Origin: an uncultured Pelagibacteraceae bacterium
GTDB taxonomy: Bacteria; Pseudomonadota; Alphaproteobacteria; Pelagibacterales; Pelagibacteraceae
DNA length: 64,000 bases
NCBI GenBank assembly: GCA_902516465.1
Contig: CABXZD010000001.1
Coordinates: forward strand, 1-64,000
Direction of reading: 5' to 3'
The notes below the pieces were generated by a model that made no database searches, was not told where the DNA came from, and saw only the letters and a list, made by a program, of their open reading frames with translations. The position numbers and the translations under genes were made by a program. Below, one piece after another: positions 49,003-59,247 of the stretch. Position 1 is the stretch's first letter. Every line of letters starts with the position of its first letter.

Positions 49003-49980
49003 TTATTTATACGTGTTTCTTAGCATTTTTAAAATTATTTCAAGCTCATGTGGCAAAATTGAGTTAAAGATCATTTCTTTGTTTTTTTTGGGATGTATGA
49101 ATCCAATAGTTTTAGCATGAAGAAATTGTCTATTTAAATCAGTAATTTTTTTTTCTAAAATTGGATCAATATTTTTTATTTTTTTGAACCTCTTTTTATA
49201 CTTATCATCGCCCACAATACTATTTCCCAAATAATTCATATGAACTCTAATTTGGTGAGTTCTTCCAGTTTCTAATTTACATTCTAAAAAACTTAATGTT
49301 GGTGTATTTTTATTTTCAAAAATTTCCATTGTTTTGTAATTTGTAATAGCTTTTTTTCCCTTAATATTACTTACCTGCATCATTTGTCTATTTTTAAAAC
49401 TTCTGGTAATCAGTGTTTCAATTTTACCTTTAGAGGGTCTAAGCTTTCCCCAAACTAGTAATTGGTAAATCCTAGTGATTGAATGTTTGCTAAATTGATT
49501 TGAAAGATGTTCGTGAGTTTGATTGTTTTTAGCAATAACAACTAAACCAGATGTATTCTTGTCTATTCTATGGACAATTCCAGGTCTTAGTTCATCTCCA
49601 ATATTAGACAATGAGTTTTTATCGTAATCTAATAAAGCATTTACTATTGTTTTATCAAAATTCCCTGCGCCAGGATGCATTACAATTCCTGCAGGCTTAT
49701 TTAAAATTATTAAGTCTTTATCTTCATAAATAATATCTAGTTTATATTTATAAGGCTTTAGTGAATTTTTTTTTGGACTAGGAATTATTAACTCCAATAC
49801 ATCACCCACAGAGACTTTTTTTGAGGGGTTTTCTATTATCTTATAATTTAACTTTAATTTTTTGTTTAAAATTAAATTTTTAATTCTAGTTCTGCTGATT
49901 TTATTTTCTTTTTTATTAATAAAGACATCTACCCGCATATTTTTATCTGCATCTTCAACAATCAAATTTATTTTTTTCAT
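49003..49980 (-). CDS. rluD: 23S rRNA pseudouridine synthase RluD
   Basis: This 325-residue enzyme has an N-terminal S4 domain (MRVDVFINKKENKISRTRIKNLI in outline) and the RluA/RluD catalytic core: LIILNKPAGIVMHPG near residue 90, the active-site Asp in RPGIVHRIDKNTSGLVVIAK near 132, LETGRTHQIRVHM near 234 and GHPIVGD-like NSIVGDDKY near 250. It makes pseudouridines in helix 69 of 23S rRNA. Its start is 23 bases from tRNA-Arg on the other strand. Confidence 0.93.
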   Translation of the reverse strand: MKKINLIVEDADKNMRVDVFINKKENKISRTRIKNLILNKKLKLNYKIIENPSKKVSVGDVLELIIPSPKKNSLKPYKYKLDIIYEDKDLIILNKPAGIVMHPGAGNFDKTIVNALLDYDKNSLSNIGDELRPGIVHRIDKNTSGLVVIAKNNQTHEHLSNQFSKHSITRIYQLLVWGKLRPSKGKIETLITRSFKNRQMMQVSNIKGKKAITNYKTMEIFENKNTPTLSFLECKLETGRTHQIRVHMNYLGNSIVGDDKYKKRFKKIKNIDPILEKKITDLNRQFLHAKTIGFIHPKKNKEMIFNSILPHELEIILKMLRNTYK

Positions 49981-50003
49981 AAAATGTTATATTAGTATTA
50001 TAT

Positions 50004-50080
50004 GCGCTTGTAGCTCAATTGGATAGAGCGCCTGACTTCGGATCAGGAGGTTCTGGGTTCAACTCCTAGCAGGCGCACCA
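50004..50080 (+). tRNA. tRNA-Arg (TCG anticodon)
   Basis: A 77-base tRNA with encoded CCA. The acceptor stem pairs GCGCTTG (50004-50010) with CAGGCGC, the D arm reads TAGCTCAATTGGATAGAGC, the anticodon stem CCTGA/TCAGG encloses CTTCGGA, giving anticodon TCG, and the T arm has GGTTCAACTCC. It reads CGA and possibly other CGN codons. It lies in a 101-base gap between divergent rluD and the convergent ABC permease, whose stop is 2 bases away. Confidence 0.95.
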
Positions 50081-50081
50081 C

Positions 50082-50873
50082 TCATTCACCCATATTTATC
50101 AGAGTTCCTTTAACACGTGCTTTTAAAAAAGAGAAATAAAATAAAGTAATTCCAAAAGTTAGATAAATTAAATTTAAATAATACGCCTTTTTTAAATTTT
50201 CGTAATTTACAAAATTATTTAATAAAATATTTCTTGTTTCGTCAAAAATATAAACTAGTGGCAAACATTTAGCTATTGTTTGAAAGAAGCTAGGAAGGAT
50301 TTCTATTGGATAATATATACAACCTAAAGGAGCCAATAAAAATAAAGACGACCAAGCAATATTTTCAAAAGAGGGTCCAAATCTCATTAGACCGGCACTA
50401 ACGAATAAACCTAATGTAATTCCAAAAATGTATAAACTTAGAAATAGAAGGAGAAAAGGAAAACCCAATTTTAAAACTGAAACTCCAAATAAAGGAGATG
50501 TTAATATAATTGCTGGCACTAAACCAATTAATGTTCTTATTAAAGCGGTAAAAATAAGCGATGTTATTATTTCTTTCAATTTTAAAGGGGCAATAAATAA
50601 ATTAGTAAAGTTTCTAGACCAAATTTCCTCTAAAAAAAGCATATTAAAACTTATGCTAGACCTAAAAAGAATATCATATAGAATTGCACATGTTAGAATT
50701 ACCCCTAAAGTATTGTTATAATAATCACTGTAAATTGAAAAAAACTTAGAAATAAAACCCCAAAGAATAATCTGAATAGTTGGCCAATAAACAAGATCTA
50801 AAATTCTTGGAAGAGAACTTCTAATTAGATAAAAATGTCTTAAAAAAAGACCATACATTTTATTAAAATTCAT
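50082..50873 (-). CDS. ABC-2 type transporter permease
   Basis: This 263-residue membrane protein has six hydrophobic segments and the ABC-2 permease layout: an N-terminal amphipathic stretch LFLRHFYLIRSSLPRILDLVYWP, then EEIWSRNFTNLFIAPLKLKEI near residue 82, and the late LGCIYYPIEILPSFFQTIAKCLPLVY near 185, a stretch typical of NodJ/DrrB-like exporters. Its ATG overlaps the end of the ATPase gene by four bases. With that protein it forms an exporter of an unknown lipid or polysaccharide-type substrate. Confidence 0.87.
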   Translation of the reverse strand: MNFNKMYGLFLRHFYLIRSSLPRILDLVYWPTIQIILWGFISKFFSIYSDYYNNTLGVILTCAILYDILFRSSISFNMLFLEEIWSRNFTNLFIAPLKLKEIITSLIFTALIRTLIGLVPAIILTSPLFGVSVLKLGFPFLLLFLSLYIFGITLGLFVSAGLMRFGPSFENIAWSSLFLLAPLGCIYYPIEILPSFFQTIAKCLPLVYIFDETRNILLNNFVNYENLKKAYYLNLIYLTFGITLFYFSFLKARVKGTLINMGE

Positions 50874-51598
50874 ATTTTATCTCTTGTTAATTTTAAAAAA
50901 ACTTCTTCCATATTTTTTCTACCATGTTTTTTGATCAGCTCTTCTGGACTACCTTTATCAATAATTGATCCGTTATTCATCATTAGAACTGAGGAACATA
51001 ATCTTTCTACCTCAGCCATATTATGAGAGGCCAGTAAAATTGAAGTTTCTTTTTCTTTTTGATATTCTTCTAAAAAACTTCTTACAAAATCTCCCGTTTC
51101 AGGATCAAGGGATGCAGTTGGTTCATCTAAAAGTAGAATTAATGGATCATTAATAATTGATTTTGCAAGAGATACTCTATTCTTTTGTCCAGAAGATAGC
51201 TCTCCAGTAATCTTATTTATGATTCCATTTAGTCTAAGTTTTTCACAAAGATATTCTATTTTTACTTTTAAATTTTTTATGTCATAGAGCCTACAGTAAA
51301 CTTCTAGATTTTGCTTTACGGTGAGCTTTTTCGGTAATTCAACATAAGGGGAAATAAAATTTAAATTTTCTAACAAGTTGACCCTTTTAGTTTCTATTTC
51401 AATCCCATCTATAAGCACTTTACCACTAGATGGTTTTAATAATCCCAAAATCATTCCAATAGTAGTAGTTTTTCCACAACCATTGGGACCAAGAATTCCC
51501 ACAACTTCATTTTTATTTAATTTAAAGGATATATTTTTCACTGCTTCTTTATTGTTATAAATTTTTGACAGGTTTATTAGTTCAAGTGTTACTCCCAT
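50870..51598 (-). CDS. ABC transporter ATP-binding protein
   Basis: The 242-residue ATPase has Walker A GPNGCGKTTTIG near residue 37, the Q-loop NFISPYVELP near 80, the signature GELSSGQKNRVSLAKS near 130 (LSSGQ for LSGGQ), Walker B LILLLDEPTASLDPETG near 153, and the H-loop SHNMAEVERL near 191. It is of the DrrA/NodI type with a single nucleotide-binding domain. The permease gene overlaps it by four bases, and it starts at the base where the Sua5 gene ends. Confidence 0.9.
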   Translation of the reverse strand: MGVTLELINLSKIYNNKEAVKNISFKLNKNEVVGILGPNGCGKTTTIGMILGLLKPSSGKVLIDGIEIETKRVNLLENLNFISPYVELPKKLTVKQNLEVYCRLYDIKNLKVKIEYLCEKLRLNGIINKITGELSSGQKNRVSLAKSIINDPLILLLDEPTASLDPETGDFVRSFLEEYQKEKETSILLASHNMAEVERLCSSVLMMNNGSIIDKGSPEELIKKHGRKNMEEVFLKLTRDKI

Positions 51599-52530
51599 TA
51601 AAATTTTGATGCCCTTAGTAGCCTATCGTTAATCGTTTTTCCTAAACCCTTATTAGGTATTTTATCTACTGCTATTGATTTATAGTTATTTTTTTTTATT
51701 TTTCTTAAAATACTATATAAATTTTTTGCTGCTTCATCTAAATTGCCCTTATTAGATAAAAAAAAATAATTAGTTTTATTTGGTTTTTTTTTTCTTAACA
51801 TTAAATAAGCCTCTCCATTTTTAATTTTTTTTACATTTAATCTGATAGGGATGCCAGGAGAATAATGAAGTTTTAATTGACCGGGGGAAGAAACTTTTAA
51901 TGGATTAATGTTAGTTACAATTTTTTTGTTTAATGTTTTTTGAATAATTGAAAGATCTAAGCCTCCTAATCTTAATATTTTTGGTTTATTTCTAAGATCC
52001 ACTATTGTTGACTCAAGCCCGATTGATGATTTTCCACCCTCAAGAATATATTTAATTTTTTTACCAAAATCTTCTTTAACATCGTTTGAGTGGACAGCAC
52101 TTATTTTAGATGAAATATTTGCGCTTGGGGCTGCCAGAGGAAATTTTAAATTTCTTAATAAATTTCTTGTTACAGGATGTCTTGGAAATCTAACTGCCAA
52201 AGTTTTTTTTTTATTAGTTGCAACCTTGGAAATTTTTGAGTTTTTCTTTAAATCTAAAATAAATGTTATTGGTCCAGGGCAAAATTTTTTATAAAGTTTA
52301 AGAAATTTATTATTGAAATAACAATCTTTTTTAAGATCGGAATTATTATAGTAATGAACTATAAGAGGATTACTTCTTGGTCTTTTTTTTAATCTAAATA
52401 TTTTTCTACATGCAGCATTAGAGTAGGCATTCCCCGCCAACCCATAAACAGTTTCAGTAGGTATAGCCACACATTCACTTTTATTTAGTAGTTTTTGAGC
52501 TTTTTTAATATTTGCAAGATTAATTTTCAT
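51598..52530 (-). CDS. Threonylcarbamoyl-AMP synthase (Sua5 type)
   Basis: This 310-residue protein makes threonylcarbamoyl-AMP for the t6A modification at position 37 of ANN-decoding tRNAs. The YrdC domain has VAIPTETVYGLAGNAYS near residue 21, RPRSNPLIVHY near 50, VAVRFPRHPVTRNLL near 110, LAAPSANISSKISAVH near 132, and IEST-like GLESTIVD near 172. A C-terminal Sua5 domain follows HYSPG near 225, so the longer Sua5 form is present, not the short TsaC form. Confidence 0.9.
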   Translation of the reverse strand: MKINLANIKKAQKLLNKSECVAIPTETVYGLAGNAYSNAACRKIFRLKKRPRSNPLIVHYYNNSDLKKDCYFNNKFLKLYKKFCPGPITFILDLKKNSKISKVATNKKKTLAVRFPRHPVTRNLLRNLKFPLAAPSANISSKISAVHSNDVKEDFGKKIKYILEGGKSSIGLESTIVDLRNKPKILRLGGLDLSIIQKTLNKKIVTNINPLKVSSPGQLKLHYSPGIPIRLNVKKIKNGEAYLMLRKKKPNKTNYFFLSNKGNLDEAAKNLYSILRKIKKNNYKSIAVDKIPNKGLGKTINDRLLRASKF

Positions 52531-52550
52531 GTATTATTTGAGAGTAATAT

Positions 52551-52805
52551 ATGAAAGATAAAAATTTACCAAACGATTATAATTCTCAATCTCTTGAGGA
52601 ATTAACTAAAAAAGCTAATAAGATGATTGAGGACTTAGAGAATCAAAATGATCTGGAAAATTCAATAGAAAAATACCAAAATTTACTAAAACTCAATAAT
52701 ATTATTGAAAATAAGTTTAAAAAAAATGCCAAAAATATCCATAAACAAACTAAAGAAAATATTCTGAAAATAATTTCAAAAAAAAATGCAAAAAGAATTA
52801 AATAA
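52551..52805 (+). CDS. xseB: Exodeoxyribonuclease VII small subunit
   Basis: This 84-residue, highly helical protein has the XseB pattern: SLEELTKKANKMIEDLENQN followed by LENSIEKYQNLLKLNNIIENKFKKN. It binds XseA, whose gene is not in this window. The 3-prime end overlaps ispA by 20 bases. The xseB-ispA-dxs order is widespread in proteobacteria and supports the call. Confidence 0.85.
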   Translation: MKDKNLPNDYNSQSLEELTKKANKMIEDLENQNDLENSIEKYQNLLKLNNIIENKFKKNAKNIHKQTKENILKIISKKNAKRIK

Positions 52806-53658
52806 AATTGCTAAAGATACTAATTTGTTTTTAAAAAAATTTATTAAAAAACAAAAAAAATCAGAATTAATTGTTCCAATGCAATATGGTTTATTTTCTG
52901 GTGGTAAAAAAATAAGATCAAAAATTTTAATTGATATTGGATTTTTGTTTAAGTTAAATTATAAGACTTTGATTATAATTGGATCAGCAATTGAATGTAT
53001 TCACGCATATTCTTTAATCCATGATGATCTTCCTTGTATGGATAATGACTTAACTAGACGTGGAAAACCAGCAACACATGTAAAATTTGGTCAGTCCACT
53101 GCTGTCTTAGCTGGCAACTCACTTTTGACAATGGCCTTTGAAATTTTAAGTCATAAAAATTTAAATGTCTCTGAAAAAATTAAAATAAATCTAATTAACA
53201 AAATTTCTGAAAGTTCTGGACATTTAGGTATAGCAGGTGGTCAATATTTAGACTTAAGTTATGAGCATAAAAGAATTTCTAAAAAAAGAATTGTTGAAAT
53301 GGAAATTAAAAAAACAGGTAAACTTTTTAGTTTTTGTTGTGTAGCACCCTTAATTTTAAAAAAAATGGGTAAAAAAGAAATTAAGAAATTTGAAAGTATA
53401 GGTGCAGATATAGGATTACTATTTCAAGTAGCTGACGATTTAATTGATCTAAAAAGTAGTTCGATATTAGCAGGAAAAAAAACTGGAAAGGATAAACAAA
53501 AGGGTAAAGCTACTCTAATTAGTTTACTAGGATATAAAAATACTATTATATATGCTAATAAATTAATTTTACAAATAAATAATAAATTAAAAAAGTATGG
53601 TCCAAGAGTAAGAAAATTATCTAAAACTTTAGACTATATTTTGAACAGAAAAAAATGA
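52786..53658 (+). CDS. ispA: Farnesyl diphosphate synthase / polyprenyl synthetase
   Basis: This 290-residue short-chain prenyl synthase has the first Asp-rich motif [10 protein letters not shown] near residue 83 and the second [10 protein letters not shown] near 217, plus [10 protein letters not shown] near 36 and GQYLDL near 149. With the two residues inserted in the first Asp-rich motif it is the bacterial FPP/GPP type. It makes C15 for undecaprenyl, quinone and other isoprenoids. Its start codon lies in the A-rich end of xseB. Confidence 0.93.
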   Translation: MQKELNKIAKDTNLFLKKFIKKQKKSELIVPMQYGLFSGGKKIRSKILIDIGFLFKLNYKTLIIIGSAIECIHAYSLIHDDLPCMDNDLTRRGKPATHVKFGQSTAVLAGNSLLTMAFEILSHKNLNVSEKIKINLINKISESSGHLGIAGGQYLDLSYEHKRISKKRIVEMEIKKTGKLFSFCCVAPLILKKMGKKEIKKFESIGADIGLLFQVADDLIDLKSSSILAGKKTGKDKQKGKATLISLLGYKNTIIYANKLILQINNKLKKYGPRVRKLSKTLDYILNRKK

Positions 53659-55568
53659 ATAAGGATCAAAGCTTTTTAGAACAAATAAATTTTCCATCTG
53701 ATTTAAAAAAAATCCCTGAGTCGCAGTTACAAAAAGTAGCTGACGAGTTGAGAGAGGAAATGATAGATGCAGTTTCTGTTACTGGAGGACATCTTGGAGC
53801 GAGTTTAGGAGTTGTTGAGTTAAGTGTAGCATTACATTATATTTTTAATACCCCTAATGATAAATTAATATGGGATGTAGGTCATCAGTGTTATCCACAT
53901 AAAATTTTGACAGGAAGAAAAGCTAGAATCAGGACTCTAAGACAAGGTGGTGGACTTTCTGGTTTTACAAAAAGGTTAGAGAGTGAATATGATCCTTTTG
54001 GTGCAGCACATAGTTCAACTTCTTTATCTTCAGCCTTGGGTATAGCAGTTGCGAATAAGCTTTCTAATAAATCAGATAATGTCATAGCTGTTATTGGTGA
54101 TGGTGCGATAAGTGCAGGTATGGCTTATGAGGCAATGAATAATGCAGGTGCCTCAAAAACTAAAATGATTGTAATATTAAATGATAATGACATGTCAATA
54201 GCTAGACCAGTTGGAGCAATGGGTACTTATTTAGCTAAAATTTTTTCAGGCAAGATCTACTTCAGTCTAAGAGAAACAATTAAACTTATCACATCTGCAT
54301 TTTCAAAAAGATTTACTGCTAAAGCAGGTAAAGCAGAAGATCTTCTTAGATCTGTTGTTACGGGAGGGACATTGTTTAGCTCACTAGGATTTTACTATAT
54401 CGGCCCTATAGATGGACATGATTTGAGTTCATTAATCCCAATTTTAAAAAATGCTAGAGACTCTAAACATGAGGGCCCAATTTTGATTCATATCAAAACA
54501 AAAAAAGGTAAAGGATATTCTTTCGCTGAAGCAGCAAAAGACAATTATCACGGGGTGTCTAAATTTAATGTTAAAACAGGAGAGCAATTTAAAAACACAA
54601 ATAAACTACCTTCCTACACTAAGGTGTTTGCAAATACTCTAATTGAACATGCAAAAAAAGACAGCAAAATAGTTTCTATAACTGCTGCAATGCCAGATGG
54701 AACAGGCCTAGATATCTTTCGTAAGGAGTTTCCAGATAGAACATTTGATGTTGGGATTGCGGAACAGCATGCGGTTACATTTGCAGCCGGTTTAGCTACA
54801 GAAAATTATAAACCTTATGCCGCTATTTATTCAACTTTTTTGCAAAGAGCTTATGATCAAGTAGTTCATGATGTAGCTATTCAAAGCTTACCAGTAAGAT
54901 TTGCAATAGATCGAGCTGGGCTAGTTGGTGCAGATGGGCCAACTCATGCTGGTAGTTTTGATACAACTTATCTATCAACATTGCCAAATTTTGTAGTAAT
55001 GGCAGCTAGTGACGAGGCTGAGCTAGTAAGAATGATTAATACGTCAACAGAAATAAATGACAGACCTTGTGCTTTCAGATATCCACGGGGTACCGGATTA
55101 GGATCAGTCTTGCCCTCAATTTATGAAAAAATAGAAATAGGAAAATCTAGAATTATTCTAGAAGGAAAAAAATTAGCTATTTTAAATTTTGGTGCGAGGT
55201 TGCATGAAACACTTAAAGCTGCAGAAAATTTAAAAAAAAAAGGTGTCAATATAACAATTATAGACGCCAGGTTTGCAAAACCTCTAGATGAAAATTTAAT
55301 TTGGCAATTAGCAACAACACATGAAGCTATTATAACAATTGAAGAAGGGTCTATAGGAGGCTTTGGTTCTCATGTTGTTGATTTTTTATCAAAAAAAGGA
55401 TTGTTGGATAATAATTTGAAATTTAGATCTATGAACCTTCCAGATATCTTTATTGATCAAGACACACCAGATAACATGTATAAAATAGCAAATTTAGATG
55501 CAAAGTCTATTGAGGAAAAAGTTTTAGATGTATTAAATTCAAATATTGTATTGCAAAAACAGAAATAA
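53655..55568 (+). CDS. dxs: 1-deoxy-D-xylulose-5-phosphate synthase
   Basis: The 637-residue ThDP enzyme starts the MEP isoprenoid pathway from pyruvate and glyceraldehyde 3-phosphate. It has [21 protein letters not shown] near residue 43, [18 protein letters not shown] near 76, the ThDP motif [20 protein letters not shown] near 149, [17 protein letters not shown] near 366 and [17 protein letters not shown] near 418. It overlaps ispA by four bases. It converges on aroC with five bases between. Confidence 0.97.
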   Translation: MNKDQSFLEQINFPSDLKKIPESQLQKVADELREEMIDAVSVTGGHLGASLGVVELSVALHYIFNTPNDKLIWDVGHQCYPHKILTGRKARIRTLRQGGGLSGFTKRLESEYDPFGAAHSSTSLSSALGIAVANKLSNKSDNVIAVIGDGAISAGMAYEAMNNAGASKTKMIVILNDNDMSIARPVGAMGTYLAKIFSGKIYFSLRETIKLITSAFSKRFTAKAGKAEDLLRSVVTGGTLFSSLGFYYIGPIDGHDLSSLIPILKNARDSKHEGPILIHIKTKKGKGYSFAEAAKDNYHGVSKFNVKTGEQFKNTNKLPSYTKVFANTLIEHAKKDSKIVSITAAMPDGTGLDIFRKEFPDRTFDVGIAEQHAVTFAAGLATENYKPYAAIYSTFLQRAYDQVVHDVAIQSLPVRFAIDRAGLVGADGPTHAGSFDTTYLSTLPNFVVMAASDEAELVRMINTSTEINDRPCAFRYPRGTGLGSVLPSIYEKIEIGKSRIILEGKKLAILNFGARLHETLKAAENLKKKGVNITIIDARFAKPLDENLIWQLATTHEAIITIEEGSIGGFGSHVVDFLSKKGLLDNNLKFRSMNLPDIFIDQDTPDNMYKIANLDAKSIEEKVLDVLNSNIVLQKQK

Positions 55569-55573
55569 TTTAT

Positions 55574-56656
55574 CTAGCCACATTGTGCTTTATTCATTAA
55601 ATAATGATCTAATAAAACACACGATAGCATAGCTTCACCTACTGGCACGGCTCTTATCCCTACACAAGGATCATGCCTACCTTTCACATTTATGGTGGTA
55701 TTTTTTCCAAATTTATTTATTGTTTTTCTACTTTTAAGAATTGAGGAAGTTGGTTTGACAGCAAATGATACAATTATTTCTTGCCCAGATGAAATACCCC
55801 CAAGTATTCCACCAGCTTTATTTGAAGCAAATTTGATTTTTTTTTTATTTTGAGAAATTTCATCAGAATTTTCTTCACCAGATAACTGAGCAGAATTCAT
55901 TCCAGAACCAATATTTACACCTTTCACTGCGTTTATACTCATCATAGCTGAAGCTATATCAGAGTCTAATTTTGAGTAAATTGGAGCACCTAATCCTGCT
56001 GGAATACCGTTGGCTCTAACTTCAATTATAGCACCACAAGATGATCCAGCTTTTCTAATACTCAATAAATATTTTTCCCATATTTTTAACATTGATTTAT
56101 CTGGGCAAAAGAACGGATTTTTATAAATTATTTTATCGTTCCATTTTTTAGTGTCACACCCAAGAATACCAAGTTGTGTAACAGCAGCAGAAATTTTAAA
56201 TTTTTTACCTATTTTTTTTTCTAAAACTTTTTTTGCTACAGCGCCCGCAGCAACTCTTGAAGCTGTTTCTCTAGCTGACGATCTACCACCGCCTCTATAG
56301 TCTCTAATCCCGTATTTCTCAAAGTAGGTGAAATCAGCGTGCCCCGGTCTAAATTTATCTTTAATATTATCATAATCTTTTGATCGCATATCTTCATTAT
56401 AAATTATCAATGAAATCGGAGTACCAGTAGTTTTGCCCTCAAAAACCCCAGACAAAATTTCTACTTTGTCACTTTCCTTTCTTTGAGTAGTGAATTTAGA
56501 TTGTCCTGGTTTTCTCTTGTCCAGCTCCTTTTGGATATCTCCCTCTTTTAATTGAATTAAAGGTGGACATCCATCAATTATACAGCCAATAGCAGGTCCA
56601 TGAGACTCTCCCCAAGTTGTAAAGCGAAAAACCTTTCCAAATGTATTAAATGACAT
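55574..56656 (-). CDS. aroC: Chorismate synthase
   Basis: This 360-residue FMN enzyme makes chorismate. It has [23 protein letters not shown] at the N-terminus, [37 protein letters not shown] in outline from residue 105, and the C-terminal [22 protein letters not shown] near 325. It stands alone on the minus strand, divergent from pdxH over 33 bases that must hold both promoters. Confidence 0.97.
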   Translation of the reverse strand: MSFNTFGKVFRFTTWGESHGPAIGCIIDGCPPLIQLKEGDIQKELDKRKPGQSKFTTQRKESDKVEILSGVFEGKTTGTPISLIIYNEDMRSKDYDNIKDKFRPGHADFTYFEKYGIRDYRGGGRSSARETASRVAAGAVAKKVLEKKIGKKFKISAAVTQLGILGCDTKKWNDKIIYKNPFFCPDKSMLKIWEKYLLSIRKAGSSCGAIIEVRANGIPAGLGAPIYSKLDSDIASAMMSINAVKGVNIGSGMNSAQLSGEENSDEISQNKKKIKFASNKAGGILGGISSGQEIIVSFAVKPTSSILKSRKTINKFGKNTTINVKGRHDPCVGIRAVPVGEAMLSCVLLDHYLMNKAQCG

Positions 56657-56689
56657 TATTTATATTATATAGATTATTTTGTTTAAATT

Positions 56690-57316
56690 ATGAATCAAAA
56701 AAACTCACTAGGGCTTGATAAATGCTTTTTAGATCTAGATAATCCTTTTGAATTATTTCAAATATGGTTTGAGGAGGCTGAAAAAAAAGAAATAAACGAT
56801 CCAAATGCTTTGGCACTTGGCACAGCCAGTAAAGAAGGTGTTCCATCAGTAAGAATGGTTCTTCTCAAAGGACATGATGAAAATGGATTTGTTTTTTATA
56901 CAAACTTAAATAGTCAAAAAGGAAATGAAATTAAAGAAAATCCAAATGCAACTATGTGTTTTCATTGGAAAAGCCTTTTAAGACAAATAAGAATAGTTGG
57001 AAAATTAGATCAAGTAGATGAACAAACTGCAGATAAATACTATAACTCAAGAGCTTATGATAGCAGAATAGGTGCTTGGGCCTCTAAACAAAGCAGTGTA
57101 CTTAAAAATAGAGGTGAACTTTTAAATGCTTTAGAAAATTTTAAAAAAAAATTTAAGGATAAAAATAATGTACCAAGACCAGATCATTGGTCAGGTTGGA
57201 ATTTAAAGCCATCAAGTATTGAATTTTGGCTTGATGGAGAGAACAGAATTCATGAAAGATTAAAGTATACTCGAGATAAAAAGAATAATTGGAGTAAAAG
57301 TCTTTTAAGTCCTTAA
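56690..57316 (+). CDS. pdxH: Pyridoxine/pyridoxamine 5'-phosphate oxidase
   Basis: This 208-residue FMN protein has ALALGTASKEGVPSVRMVLLKGHDENGFVFYTNLNSQKG in outline from residue 43, CFHWKSLLRQIRIVG near 85 and RPDHWSGWNLKPSSIEFW near 163, followed by RIHERLKYTR. These are the FMN- and PLP-binding motifs of PdxH. It makes or salvages pyridoxal 5'-phosphate. Its stop overlaps that of the convergent ispB by four bases. Confidence 0.95.
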   Translation: MNQKNSLGLDKCFLDLDNPFELFQIWFEEAEKKEINDPNALALGTASKEGVPSVRMVLLKGHDENGFVFYTNLNSQKGNEIKENPNATMCFHWKSLLRQIRIVGKLDQVDEQTADKYYNSRAYDSRIGAWASKQSSVLKNRGELLNALENFKKKFKDKNNVPRPDHWSGWNLKPSSIEFWLDGENRIHERLKYTRDKKNNWSKSLLSP

Positions 57317-58326
57317 AAATCTCTAGATAAACTAAATGATGTTAAATTTTCAAGGATATTTTTTTCATTACAATCTTTAAATATTGACAATGAACTAGAT
57401 GCTAAATTTATGTAATGATGTGCCTTTTGATAACATCCTTTGATGACTTCATAATTTTTAATCAAGTTTAAAGTATAATCAAAATCATTTTCGTCTCTTA
57501 TTTTTTTAGAAAAAATTTTTTTTAGGTTTTCTTTCTCTAAAGAGTTTCCTTTTTGGTATAATAATATTATTGGTAGGGTAATTTTTCCCTCATAAAAATC
57601 TTTTCCAATTTTTTTTCCGAATAACTTCAATTCAGAATTATAATCTAAAGTATCATCAGCAATTTGAAATGTTAAACCAAGATTTCTTCCGTAAAACTCT
57701 AAAGCTTCCTTCTCTTTTGTTTTCATGTCAGATAAAATAGCACCAACTTTAGTAGCCGCAGCAAATAATTCAGCAGTTTTAGCAGAAATAATTCTTAAGT
57801 AAGTCTCCTCTAACATATCGACTTCACCTTTATGTTGGAGTTGGAGAATTTCACCTTGTGCAATTTTTGATGAAGTTGAGGATAGTAATTTTAAAACTTC
57901 GATATTACCATCGTCTACCATCATTTCAAAACATCTACTGAGTAAATAGTCACCAACTAAGACCGAGGGATGATTATCCCAAATTTTATTTAATGTTTCT
58001 TTGCCTCTTCTAATAGATCCATTATCTATTACATCGTCATGCATTAAAGTTGCAGAATGAATTAGTTCCACGCAAGCAGCTAAATTTATGTCTCGAGCAC
58101 CTTTTGTATAACCACATAATTTTGCTGAACCTAAAGTCAGCAAAGCTCTTAATCTTTTTCCACCTGTTTCTAGATGATAAGTTGTCATTTTTTGAACCAA
58201 GTTGACGTCGCTCTCTAATTTAGACTTTATTTTTTCTTCAACTAACGTCAATCTATCTTCTACTGAGTCTTTTAATTGAAAATAAGAATTGTTAATTTTG
58301 TTTTTTAATTGTATTACATTGCCCAT
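57313..58326 (-). CDS. ispB: Polyprenyl (octaprenyl-type) diphosphate synthase
   Basis: This long-chain prenyl synthase supplies the ubiquinone side chain. It has the GGKRLRALLTLGSAKL motif near residue 52, the first Asp-rich motif LMHDDVIDNGSIRRG near 87 and the second FQIADDTLDYN near 215. The first motif has no two-residue insert, unlike ispA, in line with a long-chain product. A frame reaches back to 58392, but I choose ATG 58326 (338 codons with stop) because typical IspB proteins start there. Confidence 0.9.
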   Translation of the reverse strand: MGNVIQLKNKINNSYFQLKDSVEDRLTLVEEKIKSKLESDVNLVQKMTTYHLETGGKRLRALLTLGSAKLCGYTKGARDINLAACVELIHSATLMHDDVIDNGSIRRGKETLNKIWDNHPSVLVGDYLLSRCFEMMVDDGNIEVLKLLSSTSSKIAQGEILQLQHKGEVDMLEETYLRIISAKTAELFAAATKVGAILSDMKTKEKEALEFYGRNLGLTFQIADDTLDYNSELKLFGKKIGKDFYEGKITLPIILLYQKGNSLEKENLKKIFSKKIRDENDFDYTLNLIKNYEVIKGCYQKAHHYINLASSSLSIFKDCNEKNILENLTSFSLSRDF

Positions 58327-58440
58327 TTTTACCGCAAAATAGTGTAATAGGTTTCTATTGATACTTATCAATTGACGCACCTGATTCTTCAATTATAAGG
58401 TGTCTTTGATATTCATAAAAAAATTCTATAAACATTAGAA

Positions 58441-59247
58441 ATGTTCTCCTTATTCAAAAAGAAAAAAATTGTCCCACACATCAAATTAACTGGTGTTATT
58501 GGAAATGTGGGAAAATTTAAACAAGGTATAGATTTTTCTGGTCAAGAAGAAATTATTTTAAAAGCTTTTTCAGTTAAAAAAGCTTCGTGTGTTGCGATTA
58601 CAATTAATTCTCCTGGAGGTTCTCCAGTACAGTCGCATCTAATTTATAGCTTTATAAGACAACAGGCAAAAAAAAATAAAAAAAAAGTAATAGTTTTCGC
58701 TGAAGATGTTGCCGCCTCAGGTGGTTATTTAATAGCGTGCGCTGGGGATGAAATATATGCAAACTCAAGTTCAATAATTGGTTCTATAGGTGTTATTTAT
58801 TCCTCTTTTGGTTTTACTGAATTAATTAAAAAAGTAGGTGTAGAGAGAAGAGTTCATACTGCTGGAAAAAATAAAAGTACATTAGACCCATTCCTTGATG
58901 AAAAAAAAGAAGACATTGAAAGATTAAAAAATATTCAATTAGATCTACATAAAGATTTTATAGATGTTGTCGAAAAAAGTAGATCCTCTAAATTAAAAAA
59001 ATCTGAAGTAGAATTGTTTTCTGGTGAATTTTGGTCTGGTAGGAAAGCCAAAGCACTTGGTTTAATAGATGAAATTGGAAACGCTAACCAGATTTTAAAA
59101 GAAAAATTTGGAGAGGATGTTATTATCAAAAAATTTGAAAAATCGAAAAGTTGGATTAGTAAAAAATTATCATCCTCAAATGATCATGTCGATCAGCTCT
59201 CAAACATTTTGGAGGAAAAATCAGTTTGGCAAAAATATGGTCTCTAA
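58441..59247 (+). CDS. S49-family peptidase (SohB/SppA-like)
   Basis: This 268-residue serine peptidase has [15 protein letters not shown] near residue 57, the catalytic serine region [31 protein letters not shown] near 90, and the lysine in a later helix ([13 protein letters not shown] near 200). It has no visible signal peptide or membrane anchor: it starts with a few basic residues and goes straight into the fold. It might therefore act in the cytoplasm or at the membrane surface. The glyQ start overlaps its end by 11 bases. Confidence 0.85.
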   Translation: MFSLFKKKKIVPHIKLTGVIGNVGKFKQGIDFSGQEEIILKAFSVKKASCVAITINSPGGSPVQSHLIYSFIRQQAKKNKKKVIVFAEDVAASGGYLIACAGDEIYANSSSIIGSIGVIYSSFGFTELIKKVGVERRVHTAGKNKSTLDPFLDEKKEDIERLKNIQLDLHKDFIDVVEKSRSSKLKKSEVELFSGEFWSGRKAKALGLIDEIGNANQILKEKFGEDVIIKKFEKSKSWISKKLSSSNDHVDQLSNILEEKSVWQKYGL

